From Fibrobacter sp. (GTDB taxonomy: Bacteria > Fibrobacterota > Fibrobacteria > Fibrobacterales > Fibrobacteraceae), in the NCBI GenBank assembly GCA_024399035.1, contig JAKSID010000009.1, positions 20,686-84,685 of the forward strand: a DNA stretch of 64,000 bases, given 5' to 3'. Under the pieces are notes generated by a model. The model worked only from the letters and a program-made list of their open reading frames with translations, did no database searches and was not told the DNA's origin. Below are positions 27,072 through 36,098 of the stretch, in pieces (the first letter of the stretch is position 1; every line of letters begins with the position of its first letter). Position numbers and translations under genes: made by a program.

Positions 27072-27512
27072 TTATTCGTCCTTCTTTTCGTCTTCGATCA
27101 TCTTCAAGGCTTCTTCGGGGAAGATGGCGAAGTATTCGCGCTTGCGGTCTTCGAAGAGCTGCAGCAAGCGTTCCTGCTCGAACTGCTCGCGGTCGATGTT
27201 CTGCATAAAGAATTCGTCGCGGGCGAAGTCACGGGTGGTCATCAATTTCTTGATGTCTTCGGAAAGGTCTACGGCGTCCCAAAGGATGTAGTAGGAACCG
27301 ATGATACCATCGGCGAAAATGTCCACGTTCAACGTGACGGAGTTGTTCTTGGTGGAGTCCACCAGAAGCACTTTTGCGTCGCGCTTTTCGGGGCGGAACA
27401 CATCCACGTCTTGGACGGGCTTGGTCATGTCTTGGTTGGACACATCTTGAGCCCAGCTGCCAGCGAATGCGGCGGCCACGAGCATTACGATATGTCTAAC
27501 GTTCAAGAGCAT
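27072..27512 (-). CDS. Secreted protein of unknown function
   Basis: A 146-residue protein with a signal peptide (to about SWAQ, residue 21). The mature part is very acidic with a helical, Glu/Lys/Arg-rich C-terminal half. No family recognised. TATATT ends 6 bases before the ATG with no Shine-Dalgarno, suggesting a leaderless or very short-leader mRNA. Upstream of birA. Confidence 0.6.
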   Translation of the reverse strand: MLLNVRHIVMLVAAAFAGSWAQDVSNQDMTKPVQDVDVFRPEKRDAKVLLVDSTKNNSVTLNVDIFADGIIGSYYILWDAVDLSEDIKKLMTTRDFARDEFFMQNIDREQFEQERLLQLFEDRKREYFAIFPEEALKMIEDEKKDE

Positions 27513-27636
27513 AGGTTCAATATAGATTCAAATTTTTCAAAAGACCACTAGTTGCAAAAGTATGTGCTTAAAAATACGGATTTTTGGCACAAATGACCTT
27601 GCACGAACGGCAAGAGTGGCACGAACGGTCCTGGTT

Positions 27637-28644
27637 TTATAAAGCCAATGGCATCCAGGGCTTAACGACTTCTACAGAGGTCAGCTTGTTCTGACGGACG
27701 CGACGGATGGCCGCTGCTGCGATCATGGCGCCGTTGTCGGTGCTGAGGCTACGGTCGGGAATGCAGAACTTGATGCCGTGCTTGCCGCAGTAATCCTGCA
27801 GGCGGGTGCGGAGCCAGGAGTTTGCACTTACGCCGCCGCCAACCACCAGGGTCTTCATCTTGGTAATCTTGAGGGCGTTGATGGTCTTGGTCACCAGGCT
27901 GTCTACGATGGCGTCTTCCAGGGAGGCGCAGATGTCGCCCAGATTCTGCTGGATGTATTCCGGATCGTGAGTCTCGGTGTAGCGGAGGACTGCGGTCTTT
28001 AAACCGCTGAAGGAAAATTCGCAGTTGTCATGACCGCGGAGTGCGCGGGGAAAGTCTACGAACTTTCGGTTGCCGTTTGCACCCAGGCGGCTGATGGTGG
28101 CGCCTGCAGGGTACTTGAGGCCCAGCAGCTTACCGCACTTGTCGAAAGCTTCGCCTGCGGCGTCGTCGCGGGTTCGGCCAATGCTTGTGTACTTGAAGCC
28201 AGGTTCTTCCAGAACCAGTTCCGTATGGCCGCCAGAAACGGTCAGCGTAAGGAAAGGCGGTTCAATATCGGGATTGCTAAGCCAGGCTGCTGCCAAGTGG
28301 CCTTCCAGGTGATTCATACCGTAGGCAGGGATCTGCAAATCGCGGGCCAGGCCCTTTGCAAAGCTTGCACCCACAAGCAGCGGACCCATAAGGCCGGGGC
28401 CGGTGGTGTAGGCGATGGCGTCGATATCACTCATCTTGATGCCCGCTTCCTTGACGGCGGCTTCTGCAACGGGCACAATCTTTTGCAGGTGTGCTCGTGC
28501 GGCGATTTCGGGAACCACACCGCCATAGAGGGCGTGTTCGTCAATCTGGCTGTAAAGCGGGTTGGAAAGTACCTTGACGGGGTCGTCCTGCAGAATGGCG
28601 CAGGCGGTTTCGTCGCAGCTGGATTCAATACCTAACCAAATCAT
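27637..28644 (-). CDS. tsaD: tRNA threonylcarbamoyladenosine synthase subunit TsaD
   Basis: A 335-residue Kae1/TsaD ATPase that, with TsaB and TsaE, transfers the threonylcarbamoyl group to A37 of ANN-decoding tRNAs. N-terminal GIESSCDETACAI, metal-binding HLEGH, and nucleotide-binding VSGGHTEL and VGGGVSANSWLR are intact. The start overlaps the stop of the YbbR gene by 4 bases (ATGA), so they are co-translated. Confidence 0.96.
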   Translation of the reverse strand: MIWLGIESSCDETACAILQDDPVKVLSNPLYSQIDEHALYGGVVPEIAARAHLQKIVPVAEAAVKEAGIKMSDIDAIAYTTGPGLMGPLLVGASFAKGLARDLQIPAYGMNHLEGHLAAAWLSNPDIEPPFLTLTVSGGHTELVLEEPGFKYTSIGRTRDDAAGEAFDKCGKLLGLKYPAGATISRLGANGNRKFVDFPRALRGHDNCEFSFSGLKTAVLRYTETHDPEYIQQNLGDICASLEDAIVDSLVTKTINALKITKMKTLVVGGGVSANSWLRTRLQDYCGKHGIKFCIPDRSLSTDNGAMIAAAAIRRVRQNKLTSVEVVKPWMPLAL

Positions 28645-29669
28645 TTTCCCTTCTCCTGCTCGGTTGCAGCGGCGGTTTCTGCCGGTGCTGCGGGCTTTTC
28701 TGCAGGCTTTTCAACCTTGGTCTGCAACTTGATCTTTTCGGGCTTGATTTGAATTGCCTTGATAGCCATGTCGCGGTTGATTTCGGGCGGCAAGATCAGC
28801 TTGACGGTGGGCGGCAGGCTATCTACGTCTTCAATTTCAAAACGGTTGTATTCCAGCACCAGCAAGATGTTGCTTGCGGCAATGGAGTCCAGAGCCTGCT
28901 TACCGCCGGTGATTTCTACAGAGACGGTGTCAGGATCCAGGTAGTACTTTGCCTTGTCGTAGAAACCAATAAGGTTTACGGGTACGCCGTTAAAGGACTT
29001 GGTGTCCATCTTCTGGATGTTCACAGAAACCTGGATGGTGGAGTCGCTGGGATTGACAAATGCGGGGAGTACGGAGAAGTCCAGGGGAACGTTGAACTTC
29101 TGGGAACTGTACAGGGAGTCAAAGATAATGGAATCCGTGGGAATATCGATAATGCGGGTCAGGGCGTTGCGTGCGCCAGAAACACTAAGCTCGTCGGGGG
29201 TGATGCGGGGCTGGTCTGCCAGCAGGTAACCCTGTGCGGCGTTAAACTGGATGTTGGGGCGAATGGGAACGTTTCTGGAAATTCGGGTATCCAGGTCCAG
29301 GTCGACAAAGAGCAACTGGTTTTCCGGTTCCACAAAGCGTACATCGGGGAAACCGGGGGCAATAAAGTTCTTGCTGTCCAGGTGAATTCGGGTGCCACCA
29401 AGTTCTGCCTTCTGCAGGTCCACGATCATGGAAACAACATTGGGCTTGTTCTTGAACTGGTGCTGCAGACGGATCAAGTCCCAGGAACGGCCTTCGAGAG
29501 TGATGGGCAAGGTCTGCGGGGGCTTAGAAGCGACAGCCATGGTTTCGGGCAGTTTAACGAACTGCAGCGGGGCATCCAATTTAAGCTGGAAGTCCTTCTG
29601 TGAAATCACCAAGAACCAAAGGGCGATGCCGAAGATCAGTGCTGTTATCTTTAATATGATGTTTCCCAT
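28641..29669 (-). CDS. YbbR-domain membrane protein
   Basis: A 342-residue protein with one N-terminal membrane segment (about residues 5-22) and an extracytoplasmic beta-rich region of several YbbR repeats (PQTLPITLEGRSWDL, SGARNALTRIIDIPT, VEITGGKQALDSI), ending in an Ala/Pro/Glu/Lys tail. YbbR proteins (CdaR in Firmicutes) regulate the diadenylate cyclase CdaA there; no cyclase gene is in this window. The ATG at 29669 has GGGG 7 bases upstream; a TTG at 29726 would run into divergent ftsX. Upstream of tsaD in one operon. Confidence 0.8.
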   Translation of the reverse strand: MGNIILKITALIFGIALWFLVISQKDFQLKLDAPLQFVKLPETMAVASKPPQTLPITLEGRSWDLIRLQHQFKNKPNVVSMIVDLQKAELGGTRIHLDSKNFIAPGFPDVRFVEPENQLLFVDLDLDTRISRNVPIRPNIQFNAAQGYLLADQPRITPDELSVSGARNALTRIIDIPTDSIIFDSLYSSQKFNVPLDFSVLPAFVNPSDSTIQVSVNIQKMDTKSFNGVPVNLIGFYDKAKYYLDPDTVSVEITGGKQALDSIAASNILLVLEYNRFEIEDVDSLPPTVKLILPPEINRDMAIKAIQIKPEKIKLQTKVEKPAEKPAAPAETAAATEQEKGK

Positions 29670-29714
29670 AGTTGCCCCATAAAGAACTACTCTAAATTTA
29701 GTTATATTCACGGC

Positions 29715-30602
29715 GTGCTTGGACAACTTGGCTATTTAATATCAGAATCTTTCCGCGGAATGCGTCAGCACCGAACGGTTATTTTGCCGTCGTTGGTGAC
29801 TATTTTCCTTTGTTCCCTGTTATTGTCCGCGTCCTTCGTGGTTTTTGGCGGCGTGACCAAGGCTCTGTCTGCAGAAAAGAACCTTTATACGGTAGAAGCC
29901 TTTTTGCCTGATGGCGTAAGTGATGATTCCATTGCCGTTATCCGGAATCGACTGGAACATTTTAAGCGTATCGACGAAGTCTCCTTTGTGAGCGCCGATT
30001 CCGCCTTGGCTGATTTTAGAAACCACTTTTCTGGCGAGATGCTGGACCTTGTGGAAGGCAACCCTATTCCGGCCTTTTTTCGAGTGACTTTGGATAAGGA
30101 AAACCAGAACCCGGCGGACCTTGCGGATGTGCGAAACGCCTTGGCCAACGAGGGCCTTTTCGACGAAGTGCAGGCCCCTATCGAGTGGGTTGAAAAGATT
30201 GCCGCCTGGAAGTTTAGAATGATTTTCTGGCCCATTTGCGTTAGCGTTCTTTTGCTGATTACCTTGTCTTTGATTATCTGCAATTCCGTTCGACTTTCCT
30301 TGATGTCTCGCAAGCTCTTGGTGGAGAACATGAAGTATGCCGGCGGTAGCCATTTCTTTATCGAGTTCCCCTTTGTTTTGCAGGGCGTTATCCAGGGCTT
30401 TGTGGGTAGTTCCCTGGCTGTGATTTTGTTACTCGCCATTATTAGGGCCGTGGCCGAGGCTTTGCCTATCGTTGCTGCGAACCTTGGTGGACTTGGAATG
30501 ATTCTCGCCTCCGTTATCGTGCTGGTGACAGGCTTGTCTGGATACTTTAGCTTCCGTACGGTACGAGGATTCTTGACCATTAAACGAAACGAACAGGAAT
30601 AG
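29715..30602 (+). CDS. ftsX: Cell-division protein FtsX
   Basis: A 295-residue FtsX-family permease-like protein: N-terminal membrane segment (~20-42), periplasmic domain (~45-165; VEAFLPDGVSDDSI), then three membrane segments. FtsX normally pairs with the ATPase FtsE and passes a signal to a periplasmic hydrolase activator such as EnvC. FtsE is not adjacent, but an EnvC-like gene follows after 3 bases. Starts at GTG 29715; TATATT ends 6 bases upstream, so a leaderless message is possible. Divergent from the YbbR gene. Confidence 0.88.
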   Translation: MLGQLGYLISESFRGMRQHRTVILPSLVTIFLCSLLLSASFVVFGGVTKALSAEKNLYTVEAFLPDGVSDDSIAVIRNRLEHFKRIDEVSFVSADSALADFRNHFSGEMLDLVEGNPIPAFFRVTLDKENQNPADLADVRNALANEGLFDEVQAPIEWVEKIAAWKFRMIFWPICVSVLLLITLSLIICNSVRLSLMSRKLLVENMKYAGGSHFFIEFPFVLQGVIQGFVGSSLAVILLLAIIRAVAEALPIVAANLGGLGMILASVIVLVTGLSGYFSFRTVRGFLTIKRNEQE

Positions 30603-30605
30603 TTC

Positions 30606-32000
30606 ATGCGCCTGTTTGCTTTGCTGACGAGTTTGTTTTTGAGCGTGGGGCTGGCTTGCGCCGCGCCCGCGAAAAATGCTGCTCCTGCGAAGAATGCTCC
30701 TGCGAAAACTGCGGCTCCGGCAAAATCGGCTCCTGCTAAAACAACTCCGGCAAAGTCGGCACCTTCTAAGAATGTTGCGCCTGCTAAGTCCAAGAGCAAG
30801 ACCGACGCGCAAATTAACGAACAGAAAAACGCCCTTAAAAAGCTGGAGTCGGACCTGGCCAAAAAGCGTCAGGAGCTTGCCATGCTGGAAACGGAGGAAA
30901 GAGGTGTTCTGAATACTATTTCCTTGCTGGACCAGAACCTGAACCAGACGAGAACCTACCTTCACGAGCTTGCCAAAAGCGAGAAGATGCTGGAGCTCGC
31001 CATTGGCCAGCTTTCAGCAGACATTGATTCTCTGGACCATAAGATCGAAGACCGCAAGGCGGTCATGCGAAAACGAATCCGTACTTTGTATGTAAACGGC
31101 CGCAGCAGTGAGGCCAAGGTTTTGTACAGCCTCCTGACTCAGGAAGGCAATCCCGAAAGACAAGTCTACTGGGTTCATCATATTCTGAATCAGGACCGTG
31201 ATGAAATCGATTACCTGCTGGCTTTGATCCAGGAACGTGACGAAAAGAAACTGCAGGAACAGTCCCATTTGGCCGAATTGAAGCGTCTACAGTCCAAGAA
31301 GGCCGTGGAAGAAAAGGGCCTTGTTTCCCAGATGTCTGGCCAGGAAAAAATGCTCAAGTCCCTGAAGCAGGACCAGAACATGCAACGCCGCGCCCTGCAG
31401 GAATTCGAACAGAACCAAAAGACCATGCTTGCTCTTATCAAGAAGTTGGAAGAGCGCCGCAAAAAGGAAATCGAAGAGGCCAAGAAGGCCGAGGCCGCCC
31501 GAAAGGCCCGCGAAAAGGCCGCCAAGGAAAAGAAGGGCAAGGGTGGCAAGACTCCGCCGACCGCACCGAAGGTTACCAAGCCCAAGGTCACCGTGGCCGA
31601 AAGTGTAAAGGGCCCCAAGTGCACTCCTCTTGAAGGTGATATCATTAGCCAGTACGGCCTGCAGGAACATCCGGTTCTCCACATTATGACCCGAAACCTG
31701 GGTGTTGAAATCCGCGGTAAGCGTGGCGCCTCTGTGCGTGCGGCGGCTGCGGGTACAGTGGTCATGGTTTCGGAAATTGACGGTCGTGGCCCCTCTGTGA
31801 TTATTGAACATGAGGGTGGAACTTATTCCGTGTACGGTCATTTGAAGACGATTCGCGTTCAAGAGGGCAAAGAAGTCCGAAATTGCGAAGAAATTGGCAT
31901 CGTAGGCGACGTTGCCTCGTTAAATGGAATTAAATTGTATTTCCAAGTTAGCGAAGGAACTCAAACAATCGATCCGCTGCAATGGTTGAAAACAAAATGA
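30606..32000 (+). CDS. EnvC-like murein hydrolase activator (degenerate LytM/M23)
   Basis: A 464-residue periplasmic protein: signal peptide (~1-19), an Ala/Pro/Lys linker with repeated APAK units (~20-65), a long coiled coil (~65-330) and a LytM/M23-like domain (~345-460). Zinc-ligand positions look lost: the usual HxGxD site reads RNLGVEI and the usual HxH site reads KLYFQV, while YGHL is kept. Loss of zinc ligands with a long coiled coil is the EnvC layout, where the domain activates amidases rather than cutting. Placement 3 bases after ftsX supports that. It overlaps holB by 4 bases. Confidence 0.85.
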   Translation: MRLFALLTSLFLSVGLACAAPAKNAAPAKNAPAKTAAPAKSAPAKTTPAKSAPSKNVAPAKSKSKTDAQINEQKNALKKLESDLAKKRQELAMLETEERGVLNTISLLDQNLNQTRTYLHELAKSEKMLELAIGQLSADIDSLDHKIEDRKAVMRKRIRTLYVNGRSSEAKVLYSLLTQEGNPERQVYWVHHILNQDRDEIDYLLALIQERDEKKLQEQSHLAELKRLQSKKAVEEKGLVSQMSGQEKMLKSLKQDQNMQRRALQEFEQNQKTMLALIKKLEERRKKEIEEAKKAEAARKAREKAAKEKKGKGGKTPPTAPKVTKPKVTVAESVKGPKCTPLEGDIISQYGLQEHPVLHIMTRNLGVEIRGKRGASVRAAAAGTVVMVSEIDGRGPSVIIEHEGGTYSVYGHLKTIRVQEGKEVRNCEEIGIVGDVASLNGIKLYFQVSEGTQTIDPLQWLKTK

Positions 32001-33121
32001 TCCAGTACTCTTTAAATGGTCCGGTCTCTCAGGAACGTGCACGCATCAGGCTTATGTCCGCCCTGCGTGAAAACCGCTTTCCTCAGTCCATTTTGATTGA
32101 CGGCCCTGCTGGTATCGGCAAAAAGGCTTTGGCTATGGAAATTGCCAAGGCATTGCAGTGTTCCGACCCCAATGTGCGCCCCTGCGGCCATTGCTTTGGC
32201 TGCCGTATGGCTATGGACAGCGGTGCCACCGATAGTTGGGTGATTCCCCTGGATACCAAGGAAGCCCACGCCAAGAGTGCCGACGAGGTTTCTGCCGGCA
32301 GCACCGCCAAGACTGTTGAAGATTTTAAGAAGACCTACATCGAGGAGATTCAGAAGAATCCCTACCGTGTGGACATTTTCGGCACCAGCGCCTTTATTTC
32401 GGTGGACTTGATCCGTTCTATGACGGGCAGTTTCGCCATGAAGGGCGACCGCATCCGCGTGGTGATAATTGCCGAGGCCGACCGCATGAACGAGGCCGCC
32501 TCCAACGCATTCCTCAAGACTTTGGAAGACGTTCCGCCTGACACCTACTTTATTTTGACCACCTCCTCCCGCGAAAAGATGCTGCAGACCATCCGCTCCC
32601 GTTGCCTGGCCCTGCACTTGCTGCCCCTGACCGACGAGGAAGTCCGCAGCGAGGCTTTGAAGGTGGGTGGTGAAGAGTTTGATGAAGAATCCTTGACCGA
32701 TGACGTGGTTGGCCTTTCTGTAGGCTCCCCGGGCAAGGCGCTCTACTATGCCCAGCATGGTTCCGAATGGTGCAAGCTGGCTTCTGATTTTGTGCGCAAG
32801 TCCCTGCAGCAGGACTACACGGACTTGTTCTTTAAGCTGAAGGATTCCACTCTGGACGAAGCCTACGAGGCAAACCGATTCCTGGAAGTGCTTTCCTTTT
32901 TGATTGCGGACCTGCTGAGAGCCCAGGCGGACGCACCGTTGCGCTTGCCCCAGACGACTCTGAACGTGGGCCTTGAGAATTTCTCGAGGGTCAATGCGAC
33001 CGCCCTGGAACTGGCCCTGGTGACCGTTCAGGAGACGATGTCCCGCATTGAATCCCGCCGCGTGACTGCAAGCATGTGCCTGCAGAACCTGGCCATAAAA
33101 CTTTTTGAAGGCTACAAGTAA
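31997..33121 (+). CDS. holB: DNA polymerase III delta-prime subunit (clamp loader)
   Basis: A 374-residue AAA+ clamp-loader subunit. P-loop-like GPAGIGKKAL, a four-Cys zinc module (C near residue 50, then CGHCFGC), AEADRMNEAASNAFLKTLEDVP (the DEAx-equivalent and sensor region) and the SRC motif TIRSRC are present. It starts at ATG 31997 in the stop of the EnvC-like gene (4-base overlap); an in-frame ATG at 31982 is also possible. Its stop overlaps the recJ start by 1 base. Confidence 0.9.
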   Translation: MIQYSLNGPVSQERARIRLMSALRENRFPQSILIDGPAGIGKKALAMEIAKALQCSDPNVRPCGHCFGCRMAMDSGATDSWVIPLDTKEAHAKSADEVSAGSTAKTVEDFKKTYIEEIQKNPYRVDIFGTSAFISVDLIRSMTGSFAMKGDRIRVVIIAEADRMNEAASNAFLKTLEDVPPDTYFILTTSSREKMLQTIRSRCLALHLLPLTDEEVRSEALKVGGEEFDEESLTDDVVGLSVGSPGKALYYAQHGSEWCKLASDFVRKSLQQDYTDLFFKLKDSTLDEAYEANRFLEVLSFLIADLLRAQADAPLRLPQTTLNVGLENFSRVNATALELALVTVQETMSRIESRRVTASMCLQNLAIKLFEGYK

Positions 33122-34869
33122 TGGAACTTTGTTCTACAGACGAACATCTGGCTTCTGCGCTTGCTCATGGCCTTAAAATCCCGCACCTGGTGGCACGTTT
33201 CCTGGTGTCCCGCGGAATCCGTACGCTGTCCGAGGCGCACCATATGTTGTGCGGTAGTGTAGACGATATTCTTGATCCGTTCCTGATGCTTGGAATGGAA
33301 GACGCTGTACGCTGGTTCCTGGACGTTCGCGCCAAGGGCGAAAAGGTTTTCATTTTTGGCGACTACGATCTTGACGGTATGACTGCCGTGACCTTGATGA
33401 CCAAGGCCTGCGAAGATCTGGGTGTGCCTACGGATTGGCGCTTGCCCAACCGATTTGGTGACGGCTATGGCCTTTCTTTTTCTGCCGTAGATGAACTGTA
33501 CCAGGCGGGCGCCCGTTACGTGGTGACCGTGGATACGGGCATTACGGCCAATGCAGAAATTGCCCGCGCCAAGGAACTTGGAATGGCGGTTATGGTAATC
33601 GACCATCACCAGCCCTCCGGCGAAGGCTTGCCGCCTTGCGATGTTTTGCTGGACCCGCACCAGGAGGGGGATTCTTATCCCAATTCCGAATTGTGCGGTG
33701 TGGGTGTAGCCTATAAGTTCCTGTGCGCTCTGTATTCCCGACTGGGAATGCCTATGCCCGAAAAGTTCCTGGATCTTGTGGCCTTGGGAACCTTGGCTGA
33801 CTTGGTCCAGATGACTCCCGAGAACAGGGCCTTTACGAAGTTTGGCCTTAAGGCTTTGCAGCACAGTTGCTGGCCTGGCCTGCAGGAAATGTATTCCGCA
33901 TTGATGAAACCCCACAGCACCGTGGGCGGCATCGATGTGATGTACAAGATTGCTCCGCTTTTGAATGCGCCTGGCCGTATGGAAAGCCCGGACCCGGCAT
34001 TGAAACTTTTGCTGAGCCCCAACCGCGCCACGGCAAATGCGCTGCTTGCAGAACTGAAGGATTGGAATGCCCGCCGTAAGCAGAAGGAAGCCGAGATTAC
34101 GGACATGGCCATGGAACAGGTTAAACTGGTTTATGGCGAAACCATTCCCAAGGTCATTGTGGTGGCTGGTGAAAAATGGCACGTAGGTGTGATTGGAATT
34201 GTGGCTGCAAAGCTTGCCCAGGAATTCCATCGTCCGGCGGCAGTGCTTTCTGTGTGCGAAGGCATGGCTCACGCCAGTGCCCGTGCTGTGCCTGGCTTTA
34301 ACTGGCACAAGGCTCTGTTCGAGTCCAGAGATTTATTCGACCGTTGGGGCGGTCACGCAAACGCCGCCGGCTTCTCCCTGTCTGCGGACAAGGTGGACGA
34401 GCTCCGTAAGCGTCTCGACGATTCTGCTATCGCCCAAGGCTACACCGGCGAAGAAGAAATCGTTACCGAAGAATACCCCTACGACATCCAGGTGGCCCTG
34501 CACGAACTTGTGGTAGAAACCAACCAGTATATGCCTGTAGGCGATCGCCCTGCTGGCGCTCCAGTTCCGCAGTTGATTTCTGTGTTGGATTTCTTCGACC
34601 AGCTGGAACCCTTTGGCGGCAATTTCCCGTACCCCACATTCCGCGCAGACAATATCCGCGTTCACCGCATGCGTGAAATTCGCGGCGGGCATTTGCAGAT
34701 GGATATTTCCCAGGCAGGCAGCCGCGTGTTCCCGGCCATTGCCTTCGGCCTCCGCAAGAGCAAGGCTTTGCTGGGCAAGTCCAAATCGGTGTCTGTGGTC
34801 TTTGAACCTACGTGGAATTACTTTAACGACAAAAAGTCGTTGCAACTTTGCATTAAGGCTATCGAGTAG
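33121..34869 (+). CDS. recJ: Single-stranded-DNA-specific exonuclease RecJ
   Basis: A 582-residue DHH-family 5'-3' exonuclease. DHH motif residues are visible: D81-Y-D83-L-D85, DTGIT near 138, D161-H-H163, and GTLADL near 220; the DHHA1 domain has GGHANAAGFS near 410; an OB-fold C-terminal part follows. It acts in recombination and repair. The start lies in the holB stop (TAATG). Confidence 0.95.
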   Translation: MELCSTDEHLASALAHGLKIPHLVARFLVSRGIRTLSEAHHMLCGSVDDILDPFLMLGMEDAVRWFLDVRAKGEKVFIFGDYDLDGMTAVTLMTKACEDLGVPTDWRLPNRFGDGYGLSFSAVDELYQAGARYVVTVDTGITANAEIARAKELGMAVMVIDHHQPSGEGLPPCDVLLDPHQEGDSYPNSELCGVGVAYKFLCALYSRLGMPMPEKFLDLVALGTLADLVQMTPENRAFTKFGLKALQHSCWPGLQEMYSALMKPHSTVGGIDVMYKIAPLLNAPGRMESPDPALKLLLSPNRATANALLAELKDWNARRKQKEAEITDMAMEQVKLVYGETIPKVIVVAGEKWHVGVIGIVAAKLAQEFHRPAAVLSVCEGMAHASARAVPGFNWHKALFESRDLFDRWGGHANAAGFSLSADKVDELRKRLDDSAIAQGYTGEEEIVTEEYPYDIQVALHELVVETNQYMPVGDRPAGAPVPQLISVLDFFDQLEPFGGNFPYPTFRADNIRVHRMREIRGGHLQMDISQAGSRVFPAIAFGLRKSKALLGKSKSVSVVFEPTWNYFNDKKSLQLCIKAIE

Positions 34870-34878
34870 CAGGTTCCT

Positions 34879-35415
34879 ATGATTTGGCGTAACCTTCCGT
34901 TGCTTTTGCTGGCGCTGGTGTTCATTACACTGGGTTCAGTCCTGTTTGTGAAGGCCCCCCAGCATCCGTTGCGTCCGCGGCAAGCAGTCGAGGCTGCAGT
35001 GCCTGAACCAGAAGAGGTGATTCCACCTTCCTTTGCCGGGCGAATGGAAATGCCTTCCATCGACAACCTGTATGTTCTGGATAACTCCGCCGGTCGAGAC
35101 CTGCAGCAGTTCCAGCGCTTTTTGCAGGGCCGTGCCGCGGGCTTGCATTGGGTCGCCTCAGAACATTTCAAGAACGAAAAGTCCCAGGCCAAACATCACA
35201 AGAAGCATTCGGTCAAGGACGTGTACATGGGACTAAAGCTTTCCATTGATTCTACGGGAACTATCGCGCCCACCATTTTGTTCTGCAACACCAAGGACCA
35301 GGAATTTTCTGACCTTGTGCTTAAGCATATCAATACTTTCTGGAAATACCCGCGGGGCACCACGGGTAAGTTTGTTGTCTGGATGCCTATCCTCTGGCGC
35401 GCGGACTGGAAATAG
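34879..35415 (+). CDS. Membrane-anchored protein with a TonB-C/AgmX-like end
   Basis: A 178-residue protein with an N-terminal membrane anchor (~5-24), a Pro/Glu-rich linker (~28-55) and a C-terminal ~65-residue domain (DVYMGLKLSIDSTGTIAPTI, then DLVLKHINTFWKYP). The latter resembles TonB-C/AgmX domains by pattern: beta strand, G-x-I turn, helix, W-x-Y/F-P. It might be an orphan energy transducer for the ExbB/ExbD system at 8 kb, but similarity is weak. It follows recJ by 9 bases and is the last gene of the ftsX-recJ unit. Confidence 0.5.
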   Translation: MIWRNLPLLLLALVFITLGSVLFVKAPQHPLRPRQAVEAAVPEPEEVIPPSFAGRMEMPSIDNLYVLDNSAGRDLQQFQRFLQGRAAGLHWVASEHFKNEKSQAKHHKKHSVKDVYMGLKLSIDSTGTIAPTILFCNTKDQEFSDLVLKHINTFWKYPRGTTGKFVVWMPILWRADWK

Positions 35416-35446
35416 ACGAACGTTCGGATGCAGTTAAAAAAAGAAA

Positions 35447-35480
35447 CCCGGGAGCATTACTCTCGGGCTTTAAATTTTTC
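35447..35480 (+). terminator. Terminator of the ftsX-recJ unit
   Basis: CCCGGGAG-CATTA-CTCTCGGG (8 bp, one G-T pair) followed by the T-rich CTTTAAATTTTT. Confidence 0.65.
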
Positions 35481-35509
35481 GGACGGCGTCCGCAGGCAGA
35501 GCAAGACTA

Positions 35510-35947
35510 TTAAGCCTTAAGGATTGCCAGCAACTGTTCGGCCTTCTTTTCGATCAGGATGAAGGCTTCGAACATGCGGGCTTCACGCCACTTGATCAGG
35601 TACTTGGCGCGCCATTCGTCGGCTACCATTTCAGTGTCTTCGTGGCAGCCGTCCTTTTCCTTTTCGTTCTTGTACCATTCTTCCTTCTTGATTTCCTTGA
35701 TCATGTCGCCCATTTCTGCGGCCGGCTGCAGGGAGCCCTTGCAGAGGAGCAATGCGCGGAGGTTGTCCAAAAGGATTTCGTCGGTAGGTTCGTCGGCGTC
35801 GTCGCGGGCGCAGTCCCAGATTTCACCACGGTGACGTTCGGTCCAGCCCATGAGGTGCTGTTCAGTCTTCTGCAGTTCGCCCTTGGCCAGCTTTTCTTCG
35901 ACGGCTTCGCGGGGGTAGTAGATGCTATTCGGATAGAAATCAATCAT
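35510..35947 (-). CDS. Cytoplasmic protein of unknown function
   Basis: A 145-residue soluble, highly charged, mostly helical protein (Trp, Glu and Lys rich; single CHED and DCARDD Cys sites). No signal peptide, no membrane segment and no family recognised. GAGG lies 5 bases before the ATG, and codon use matches the strongly biased neighbours (GAA, AAG), so it is probably expressed. Just downstream of tRNA-Leu on the same strand. Confidence 0.65.
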   Translation of the reverse strand: MIDFYPNSIYYPREAVEEKLAKGELQKTEQHLMGWTERHRGEIWDCARDDADEPTDEILLDNLRALLLCKGSLQPAAEMGDMIKEIKKEEWYKNEKEKDGCHEDTEMVADEWRAKYLIKWREARMFEAFILIEKKAEQLLAILKA

Positions 35948-35976
35948 GGTGACCTCAGAAAGTTTTGCTCAATTAA

Positions 35977-36059
<83 letters not shown>

Positions 36060-36098
36060 AGGTGTTGAGCGTGGTACAAATATACAAAAAAATGGCAG

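Noticed and set aside
27066..27080. GACGAAT-T-ATTCGTC palindrome before birA as a BirA operator
   Set aside because: It overlaps the stop region of the upstream gene, and this BirA has no DNA-binding domain, so autoregulation through it is unlikely.
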